8,179 nt of DNA from an uncultured Bacteroidota bacterium (GTDB lineage Bacteria; Bacteroidota; Bacteroidia; Chitinophagales; Chitinophagaceae): NCBI GenBank assembly GCA_946887345.1, contig CAMPKR010000100.1, positions 1 through 8,179 on the forward strand, given 5' to 3'. Positions 1-5,533 of the stretch are shown in pieces. The notes beneath the pieces were generated by a model, which saw only the letters and a program-made list of their open reading frames with translations, did not search any database and was not told the DNA's origin. Each line of letters opens with the position of its first letter. The first letter of the stretch is position 1. A program made the position numbers and the translations under genes.

Positions 1-19
1 TTTTGAAAGCTCGTGCTGA

Positions 20-27
20 TAATTTTG
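20..27 (+). promoter_or_regulatory. candidate Bacteroidetes -7 promoter element for the exported-protein operon
   Basis: The word TAATTTTG matches the Bacteroidetes housekeeping -7 consensus TAnnTTTG at every defined position and lies 25 bases before the first ATG. That leaves room for a short A-rich leader. A TTTG at 2-5 could be the -33 box, but the 14-base spacer is shorter than the roughly 17-23 usual for this group, so the -33 assignment is doubtful. The window begins too close to judge whether another promoter lies further upstream. Confidence 0.4.
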
Positions 28-52
28 GTAAAACCACTAAAATAAAATTTGC

Positions 53-883
53 ATGAGAACATCTACGCTTATTCTTACTATTGTTTCATTGTTCCTGGCT
101 TCTGCATCGCAGGCGCAATATTGTATGCTTCCGGGGCGTACGTCTTACAGCAATGATCAACCGGGTATCACCAATTTCAAACTGAATACGATCAACAGGA
201 CTTCCTCCAACGTGGAAAATGCCCTGAGCCAGCCTCCAGTAACTGTTACCACAGATACCACCACATTAATGAGGGGCCAGACCTACACTGTAAGCATTAC
301 TCACAGTGTGGATGCCGTGATCTTCCCTACAGCGAGGAACAATATCCGTGTATGGATAGACTATAATAAGGACCTGGATTTTTCAGATGTCGGCGAAACG
401 GTTATCACTTTTGATCTCGATACTCCCGGAACCATCTATACTGCTACATTTACTGTGCCCATGACAGCGCCTCTTGGTTATACGAGGCTGCGAGCTACTG
501 CTAAAATGAGCGCTGATGCGGGACATACCCTGCCGACGTCCTGCGATGTGCCTGCGGATCCCCTGGACTACCATGGCGAAATGGAGGACTATACCGTAAA
601 GATATCAGACCCAACATTTGTAGCAGCAGTAAACGAGCAGAACAACGTAGCATTGTATCCGAATCCTACGGGCGGAAAAGTGACCGTTGAGTTCAACCAG
701 CCGGTTAGTCTTGCTTTATTCGATATGACCGGCAAACAACTCGCGAACATTGCAGACAGTAAAGCCCTATCACCATTTACTTTTGATCTGAACGATCATG
801 CTTTACCACAGGGTATTTATTTTCTGCAGATCAAATCGGGCGATGCTGTCTCTTACCAGAAGATTCTGAAGGTTGATCAATAA
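53..883 (+). CDS. secreted GEVED-domain protein with T9SS type A C-terminal sorting domain
   Basis: This 276-residue exported protein is probably secreted through the type IX system and anchored to or released from the cell surface. Residues 1-21 form a Sec signal peptide (basic start, hydrophobic core, ASASQA before the cleavage point). The middle carries a GEVED-type domain: an acidic loop around residues 100-117 (VWIDYNKDLDFSDVGETV), a compact beta core, and the closing motif HGEMEDYTV at 174-182, a variant of the GEVED signature. Residues about 196-276 are a typical T9SS type A sorting domain, with ALYPNPTGGKV, LFDMTGKQL and LPQGIYFLQI followed by a short basic end. GEVED domains accompany surface adhesins and hydrolases, but no catalytic domain is present here, so the role is structural or binding at best. 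It is the first gene of a close-packed group, 9 bases before the next. The ATG at 53 is chosen because it starts the signal peptide directly. Confidence 0.88.
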   Translation: MRTSTLILTIVSLFLASASQAQYCMLPGRTSYSNDQPGITNFKLNTINRTSSNVENALSQPPVTVTTDTTTLMRGQTYTVSITHSVDAVIFPTARNNIRVWIDYNKDLDFSDVGETVITFDLDTPGTIYTATFTVPMTAPLGYTRLRATAKMSADAGHTLPTSCDVPADPLDYHGEMEDYTVKISDPTFVAAVNEQNNVALYPNPTGGKVTVEFNQPVSLALFDMTGKQLANIADSKALSPFTFDLNDHALPQGIYFLQIKSGDAVSYQKILKVDQ

Positions 884-892
884 CGGGCAGTT

Positions 893-1270
893 ATGAGGCT
901 GTTCATTTTATCAGTTTTTGTCACGCTTGCTTTCTCTGCCTGTAAAAAAAAGGCAGAGAAAGCTGATGTGGCTGTATATGTAAAGCATCATGGCGTACTC
1001 ATTTCCGGGGCTACCGTGTATGTGAAGTATAATGCAGAAGAATTTCCGGGTACTGATCCGTCTTTGTATGACGAGTCAAAAGTCTGCGGCACCACGGGTC
1101 ACGGAATAGGACACGCTCATTTTGAGGGTCTTGACGCAGGAAATCATTACTTCTACTCTGTTGGTTACGACAGTACTATAATGGATGATGTGATGGGCGG
1201 CATAGGGCTGAAAATAGAAGAGTCTTCCGTAAAGCAAGACCTTGACCTTGATATACCCGTAACTGAATAA
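893..1270 (+). CDS. small His-rich lipoprotein with prealbumin-like fold
   Basis: This is a 125-residue lipoprotein of unknown function. The signal peptide ends in the lipobox FSAC with Cys17 as the lipidated residue, followed by three lysines. The mature part alternates short beta strands: VAVYVKHHG, LISGATVYVKYN, then HAHFEGLDAGNHYFYSVGYD. This last stretch resembles the strand-turn-strand of carboxypeptidase-regulatory or transthyretin-like domains, where a D-x-n-G turn precedes a F-x-x-L-x-x-G-x-Y-x strand. The turn here is replaced by a cluster with Cys65, His70, His74 and His76 (CGTTGHGIGHAH), and His32, His33 and His85 lie elsewhere, so metal or heme-edge binding is possible but unproven. 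It probably sits in the outer membrane. The stop is followed after one codon by the next gene in the same frame. Its 5' coding region contains a perfect inverted repeat, listed separately. Confidence 0.75.
   Translation: MRLFILSVFVTLAFSACKKKAEKADVAVYVKHHGVLISGATVYVKYNAEEFPGTDPSLYDESKVCGTTGHGIGHAHFEGLDAGNHYFYSVGYDSTIMDDVMGGIGLKIEESSVKQDLDLDIPVTE
929..963 (+). repeat. perfect 13-bp inverted repeat inside the lipoprotein coding sequence
   Basis: The left arm GCTTTCTCTGCCT (929-941) is exactly complementary to the right arm AGGCAGAGAAAGC (951-963) around a 9-base loop GTAAAAAAA. The hairpin spans the end of the signal-peptide codons, the lipobox Cys and the Lys run. There is no T-run after it on either strand, so it is not a standard intrinsic terminator. 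In mRNA it would form a stable stem starting 36 bases after the A of the ATG. It might slow early translation, protect the upstream message or be a binding site; it could also be chance, though a perfect 13-bp stem is uncommon. Confidence 0.8.
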
Positions 1271-1273
1271 CTA

Positions 1274-1615
1274 TTGAAACGCGCCATTACATACATTACA
1301 CCTCTATTACTTGTATTCTCCTGCGAAAAGGAGAAGCCCGCACCCGTTGAACCTATAGGCTGCGTGGCTAAGTACAGCTCCGATATAGCACCAGTCAGTA
1401 CTGCGAAGTGTGCTCTTCCCGGCTGCCATGTGGCTGGCTCTTCCTTTGGCGACTTTAGTGCGTATGCTGAACTAAAGCAAAGGGCTGACAATGGCCGTAT
1501 TCAAAGGAATGTTTTTGAGCTTAAGATAATGCCTCCATCGACTCAGGCACAATTGACTGATGAAGAAAAGGACAAACTAAAGTGCTGGCTGGATAATGGC
1601 GCTCCGCAGGATTAG
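1274..1615 (+). CDS. small lipoprotein with CX4CH cytochrome-c-like motif
   Basis: This 113-residue lipoprotein appears to be a minimal c-type cytochrome-like domain. The start is TTG, immediately after the preceding stop, and gives a good signal peptide ending in VFSC (Cys17). No ATG would preserve the signal. The domain opens with KYSSDIAP and carries CALPGCH (Cys46, Cys51, His52), a heme-attachment-like motif with four rather than two residues between the cysteines. KIMPP follows, with Met86 a candidate axial ligand, and then LTDEEKDKLKCWLDNGAP, the usual closing helix and turn of this Bacteroidetes family. Cys30 and Cys104 flank the domain and might form a disulfide. CX4CH sites do bind heme in some multiheme cytochromes, but heme binding here is not shown by sequence alone. 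The gene overlaps the next by 20 bases, and that neighbour repeats the same motif, suggesting paired electron-transfer partners or a shared structural fold. Confidence 0.8.
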   Translation: MKRAITYITPLLLVFSCEKEKPAPVEPIGCVAKYSSDIAPVSTAKCALPGCHVAGSSFGDFSAYAELKQRADNGRIQRNVFELKIMPPSTQAQLTDEEKDKLKCWLDNGAPQD

Positions 1616-3047
1616 TACGATTGCCCTGGCTTGTGCGCTATTTATTACTGCGTGCAAGCACCAGCCTTTACCCCAAAATGCAGGTTATCCTGCGGATATT
1701 GCGGAGATCATTATTAATAAATGCGCCATCAGCGGCTGCCACAATGAAGCCAGTTATGTTGCAGCAGGGGGGCTTGATCTGAGTAACTGGAATAAAATGT
1801 TCGAGGGTTCCCGCTCAGGAGCGGTGGTCATTCCTTATAGCCCTGATTTTAGCACACTTTGTTATTTTACCAATATTGATACTTCCATAGGCGTGGCACT
1901 TTCGCCAACCATGCCGCTAAATGCTCCTCCGCTGTCAGCAGCAGAATATATAAGGCTGAAAACCTGGATTGAAGCAGGAGCAGCCAATGACAAAGGAGAT
2001 ATAAAATTTGCCGGCCATCCTGGTAGAGAAAAATTGTACATCACTAACCGGGGTTGCAACGTAGTAACGGTTGTAGACAAAGAGACTTTGTTGCCAATGC
2101 GATACGTCACGGTAGGCAGTGTTTCAGCAAGTTTCCCCCATTGCGTAAAGGTATCCCCAGATAAGAAGCATTGGTACGTGTCCTTTTTTAGTCCAACGAC
2201 TCTTATCCAAAAGTTTAACGCCGGCACGGACGAGCTTGTAGGAGAGGTCAATATAAGTAGTGGTACATGGACCTCATTCGCCATCAGTGCCGATTCTAAA
2301 TATGGATTCTTTGTCGACAACAGTAGTCCGGGGAAAGTAGCATATGTAGACCTGGAAACAATGCAACTACTCGCGACCTATACGTTCAACGGAAATTTTC
2401 GCTATCCTTCAGGAATTATTATTAACGACAATTTGAAGAAGTTATATGTTGGAGCTACTTACGGAAATTTTATTTACAGAATTGATATTGCGGATCCTTC
2501 GCTACCCGTAATAAGCGAGATGGTAATAGATGGAAGCAGCAACATTCAGTATCAATCCTTACTTGATCCCCATGAGCTGATATTGGAGATTGGCAAGGAC
2601 GAATGCTATGTAGCCTGTGCGGGCTCAGGCGAGATACGGCGCGTTAGCATGCAAAACGATAATATATGGCAGGTAATTTCGCTGGGAGCTGCACCTGCTT
2701 ATATGGATATATCTGCCTCGACGGGAAAACTCTTTGTTAGCTGCCCTGATGATATGGGTACTTTCCCTGGTAACAGGGGCTCTGTAGCGGTAGTAGACCT
2801 GGCAACAGGCGGTATCAATAAGATGATCAACAGCGGTTACCAGCCTTATGGTATTTCGGTAGACGATAAGAGAGGAATGGTTACTGTGGTGAATGCCAAC
2901 ATCAGCTCCGCCGGGCCTCAATCCCACCACTCTTCCCGCTGCGGTGAAAGGAACGGGAATATCAGTTTTATTCGCCTCTCGGACCTATCCATTATGGACA
3001 AAAAAAGAGAGCTTTCTATCTTTCCCTTCAGCATATCGGCACGCTGA
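1596..3047 (+). CDS. lipoprotein with CX4CH cytochrome-like domain and C-terminal beta-propeller
   Basis: This is a 483-residue two-domain lipoprotein, probably facing the periplasm or the cell surface. The lipobox is ITAC with Cys20. Residues about 31-130 form a cytochrome-like domain similar to the upstream protein: YPADIAEII, CAISGCH (Cys43, Cys48, His49), TMPLN with Met106 as possible axial ligand, and LKTWIEAGAAND at the end. Residues about 140-475 repeat a YVTN/NHL-style beta-propeller pattern, for example KLYITNRGCNVVTVVDKETL, KKLYVGATYGNFIYRIDI and GKLFVSCPDDM, giving roughly six or seven blades. PHCVKVSPD (His182), DPHEL (His326) and SHHSSRCGERNGN (443-454) are unusually His/Cys-rich loops. 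The ATG start lies inside the upstream gene, so translational coupling is likely; no other start fits the signal peptide. The fusion suggests a redox or sensor head on a scaffold, but no enzyme activity can be assigned. Confidence 0.82.
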   Translation: MALRRISTIALACALFITACKHQPLPQNAGYPADIAEIIINKCAISGCHNEASYVAAGGLDLSNWNKMFEGSRSGAVVIPYSPDFSTLCYFTNIDTSIGVALSPTMPLNAPPLSAAEYIRLKTWIEAGAANDKGDIKFAGHPGREKLYITNRGCNVVTVVDKETLLPMRYVTVGSVSASFPHCVKVSPDKKHWYVSFFSPTTLIQKFNAGTDELVGEVNISSGTWTSFAISADSKYGFFVDNSSPGKVAYVDLETMQLLATYTFNGNFRYPSGIIINDNLKKLYVGATYGNFIYRIDIADPSLPVISEMVIDGSSNIQYQSLLDPHELILEIGKDECYVACAGSGEIRRVSMQNDNIWQVISLGAAPAYMDISASTGKLFVSCPDDMGTFPGNRGSVAVVDLATGGINKMINSGYQPYGISVDDKRGMVTVVNANISSAGPQSHHSSRCGERNGNISFIRLSDLSIMDKKRELSIFPFSISAR

Positions 3048-3049
3048 TC

Positions 3050-3083
3050 TCCGTTTCCCTGTCATTTTTTTCCGTTTCCCTGT
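3050..3083 (+). promoter_or_regulatory. tandem 13-bp direct repeat, candidate LytTR-regulator site
   Basis: TCCGTTTCCCTGT occurs at 3050-3062 and again at 3071-3083, a period of exactly 21 bases or about two helical turns. LytTR-domain regulators are known to bind pairs of short direct repeats around a GTT core, [TA][AC][CA]GTT followed by a degenerate end, with a 21-22 base period. TCCGTT fits that core, but the last positions do not. The pair ends 6 bases before the candidate -33 box, a normal place for an activator. A LytS-type kinase closes this operon, which strengthens the idea. Direct regulator binding is inferred. Confidence 0.5.
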
Positions 3084-3089
3084 ATTTCA

Positions 3090-3121
3090 TTTGCGGGAGC
3101 CTGGTTTTCGCTGTCATTTTG
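3090..3121 (+). promoter_or_regulatory. candidate Bacteroidetes promoter of the efflux operon
   Basis: TTTG at 3090-3093 and TCATTTTG at 3114-3121 are separated by 20 bases. The second box matches TAnnTTTG at all but one defined position. The spacing fits the Bacteroidetes -33/-7 pattern. A start of transcription near 3127 would give a leader of roughly a dozen bases, A/T-rich (TTAAAATAAA), ahead of the ATG at 3140. This is the only sizeable gap between the two gene groups, so a promoter is expected here. No intrinsic terminator for the upstream operon is visible in the gap. Confidence 0.45.
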
Positions 3122-3139
3122 CGTTAAAATAAATGCACG

Positions 3140-4441
3140 ATGCGGTTTATTCAGATACTGTTTTTAGCGACTTTGGCTTTTTCAGCTGCAAGGGGTCAGG
3201 AGCAGATAAATAATTTAGAGGCTTTGCTGCAATATGCGGACGCTCACAGCACGGAGGCAAAACAGGCTCAGCTGCTGCCTCAGGTTGCGAAGCAGGATGT
3301 GAATATTCAGACTTCTGGACTATATCCGCGCATTAATGTCTTCAGTACCGCAGATTATTACCCGATAATTCCTTCAATGGTAGTCCCTGCATCGCTGGTG
3401 GGTGGTCCGACGGATTCTTATACGCCGGTGCAGTTTGGTCTGCCGTATGTGTTTGTTGCAGGTGCCGAGCTGAGTATTCCGGTTGTGGATTTGGAAAAAT
3501 GGGCACAGCTGAAGAGGGCTAAGACACAATACCAGCAATCGCAATGGAGTAGCAAGGCATCCATGGAAAGGCTGCACATACAAGTGGTGCAGCAATATTA
3601 CCAACTACTGGTGGCCAAAGACCTCGCGAAACTGAATGAAGAAAACCTGGAAACCGTAACAGAGCTTGTTCGCATTATGGCCGACAGGAAAGAGGCCGGT
3701 ATACTGGAGCCTGCCGAATACAACCGCTCTCTCAACTTGAAATTAAATACTGAAACCTCGGGAATAGACTATGCTAAGAACATTCGTCAAGCTGCAAACG
3801 CCCTGTATGCAACATTGGGTATAAAGGATAAAAAGCAAGCTGATATAGCCGGCTCACTGAGTGATTTTAACTGGCCACTTCTGGAAGCACGGACATATAT
3901 CGGTTCACGGCCAGCCTGGCAGGAAGCTGAGATGAAAATTAAATCTTCTGAGCTGGCACTCGCGGAAAGTAAAAGAGGAGGATTGCCTAAGCTGAACCTG
4001 AATTCACGCTATGCCTATAATATGCTGAGCAAGCTGGAATCTGGCAGTAGCGGGGTAGAGTTTGAAACAGCTAATATAGGCCTGAGGCTGGATATCCCCG
4101 TTTTCAGGGGCAACTACTATCGCAGCCTGCAAAAGAAGAATAGTTGGCAACTAGAGTCTGCCCGGCTGGAGAAAGAAAAAGTGGAGGTAACATTGAGCCA
4201 GCAACATGAGGACTGGTTTAACCAGTATTCTTCTGCCTTTGCGAAGCGCGCCGTGATAGAGCAAAAAGTGAAAAATGCTTCAGATAATCTCCGCATAGCT
4301 CGCCTTAACGTAAAGGAAGGCCTGATGGAGTTCGACGAATTCAACAACATATTTATCGAATACAACCGCGCCAAAATGGAATATCTCCAAAACCTGGCCG
4401 ACGGGGTATTATATCATTTACTAAGCACACAAAACTTTTAA
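3140..4441 (+). CDS. TolC-family outer-membrane efflux channel
   Basis: This 433-residue outer-membrane factor provides the exit duct of a tripartite exporter. Residues 1-19 are a Sec signal peptide (cut near AARG-QEQ). The mature protein shows the TolC two-fold repeat. Each half has long amphipathic helices rich in Gln, Glu, Lys and Ala (about 25-58 and 125-225; about 260-280 and 325-425) and a pair of membrane beta strands (about 61-118, PRINVFSTADYY through AELSIPVVDL; about 283-322, PKLNLNSRYAYN through IGLRLDIPVF). The family usually runs 400-480 residues, so this one is full length. It lacks a lipobox, unlike many RND-linked OprM types. The ATG at 3140 is preferred over one at 3133, which is in another frame. 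The adaptor gene follows after 3 bases, making joint expression clear. The substrate is unknown. Confidence 0.92.
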   Translation: MRFIQILFLATLAFSAARGQEQINNLEALLQYADAHSTEAKQAQLLPQVAKQDVNIQTSGLYPRINVFSTADYYPIIPSMVVPASLVGGPTDSYTPVQFGLPYVFVAGAELSIPVVDLEKWAQLKRAKTQYQQSQWSSKASMERLHIQVVQQYYQLLVAKDLAKLNEENLETVTELVRIMADRKEAGILEPAEYNRSLNLKLNTETSGIDYAKNIRQAANALYATLGIKDKKQADIAGSLSDFNWPLLEARTYIGSRPAWQEAEMKIKSSELALAESKRGGLPKLNLNSRYAYNMLSKLESGSSGVEFETANIGLRLDIPVFRGNYYRSLQKKNSWQLESARLEKEKVEVTLSQQHEDWFNQYSSAFAKRAVIEQKVKNASDNLRIARLNVKEGLMEFDEFNNIFIEYNRAKMEYLQNLADGVLYHLLSTQNF

Positions 4442-4444
4442 TAG

Positions 4445-5533
4445 ATGAAGCAATCGCTTACAGCTCTTTTGCTGCTTTGTGCACTGGCAGCATGCAAGGA
4501 TAAGCAGGAAGAAATACACCCTCAGTATAAAGAGCTGACTTCTGCCGTGTATGCATCAGGATCATTGGTGCCTGAGCAGGAATACAGGGTCGTTTCCAGT
4601 GTTGATGGCTACCTGGTCCAGTCGGCGGTAAAAGAAGGGGATAGCGTACATAAAGGACAAATGCTATTTGCCATAAGTAGTGAAGTGAGAGAGGTGCAGC
4701 AGCGCGGAGCAGCGGCTGTAGTGCAGAGGACTGCCCCTACGGCATCGGAAAATTCACCCCTCATTACCGACTTGAAAAGCAAAATGGCCGTAGCGAGGAT
4801 AAAAATGCAGCAGGACAGCCTCCAATATCTGCGCTACAAAAGCCTGTACGATCAGCAGGCCATCTCAAAAAGCAGTTATGAAAAATACTATCTGCAATAC
4901 GAATCGTCGATAAAGGACTACAATTCTCTCAGGGAGCAGTTAGACCAGCAAAGGCTTAACAGTAAGCTGCAGATGCAGCAAGCGCAAAACCAGCTTTCGC
5001 TTGCGGCAGCCCAGGCTAATGTCGGCAACCTGAAAAGTTTTGTGAACGGCAGGATATACGAAGTGTACAAAAAGGAAGGTGACCTGATAACTCCTAACCA
5101 GCCAGTGGCGCTGATTGGTGCAGGAAAGATGATCGCAAAATTGCTGGTTGACGAAGATGACCTGGATAAGGTGTTTAATGGTCAGAAGGTGCTCATTAGT
5201 ATGGATGCTTATCCGGGAAAGGTGTTTAAAGCCCATATCAGCAAAATATACCCGCTGCTCAATAAGGTGGAGCAGTCGTTTCGCGTGGATGCTGAACTGG
5301 ATGATGAAGTTGCCCTCGGAATGTATGGGCTGAATATAGAGGCCAACATCGTGATAGCGGAGAAGCGGAAAGTGATGGTGATACCGCGCGGGGTATTGCT
5401 GAAAGGCGATAGCATACTGGTGAAAAAAGGTGATGATGTTGTAAAGGTAAAAGTGAATAAGGGGCTCGAAGATGAGCAATGGGTGGAAGTAAAAGGACTG
5501 GATGAGCAGACAACTATAATAATAGAAAAATGA
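4445..5533 (+). CDS. periplasmic adaptor (HlyD/MacA-type membrane fusion protein), lipoprotein
   Basis: This 362-residue adaptor should link the inner-membrane ABC permease with the TolC-type channel. The signal peptide ends in the lipobox LAAC with Cys17, so it is held by lipid rather than by a transmembrane helix. In order: a first half-lipoyl segment (about 47-80, VVSSVDGYLVQSAVKEGD), an Ala/Gln-rich linker, an alpha-helical hairpin (about 105-195, coiled-coil with many Gln and Lys), the second half-lipoyl segment (about 196-228, GRIYEVYKKEGDLITPNQP), a beta-barrel (about 229-300) and a membrane-proximal domain to the end (VMVIPRGVLLKGDSILVKKGD). The hairpin is of modest length, as in MacA-type adaptors working with a TolC partner. 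The stop codon overlaps the permease start by four bases (ATGA), indicating translational coupling. Similar adaptors also serve RND pumps, but the neighbours here are ABC components. Confidence 0.9.
   Translation: MKQSLTALLLLCALAACKDKQEEIHPQYKELTSAVYASGSLVPEQEYRVVSSVDGYLVQSAVKEGDSVHKGQMLFAISSEVREVQQRGAAAVVQRTAPTASENSPLITDLKSKMAVARIKMQQDSLQYLRYKSLYDQQAISKSSYEKYYLQYESSIKDYNSLREQLDQQRLNSKLQMQQAQNQLSLAAAQANVGNLKSFVNGRIYEVYKKEGDLITPNQPVALIGAGKMIAKLLVDEDDLDKVFNGQKVLISMDAYPGKVFKAHISKIYPLLNKVEQSFRVDAELDDEVALGMYGLNIEANIVIAEKRKVMVIPRGVLLKGDSILVKKGDDVVKVKVNKGLEDEQWVEVKGLDEQTTIIIEK

Noticed and set aside
944..951. Run of eight A inside the small lipoprotein, possible phase-variation tract
   Set aside because: Eight A is short for slippage switching, encodes the Lys run common after lipobox Cys, and forms most of the hairpin loop. 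The frame is intact, and there is no sign of an alternate product.
929..963. Hairpin read as an intrinsic terminator after the first gene
   Set aside because: There is no T-run after the stem on either strand, and it lies within a coding region with tightly spaced genes continuing downstream.
2990..3047. Possible frameshift at the end of the propeller lipoprotein
   Set aside because: The frame continues with a plausible final strand (LSIFPFSISAR) and stops just before an intergenic repeat and promoter, so a natural end is more likely.
2893..3132. 79-residue + strand open frame overlapping the propeller gene end
   Set aside because: It mostly lies in another frame of the propeller gene, and its tail simply translates the promoter-region repeats. 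It has no domain, signal peptide or plausible start context.
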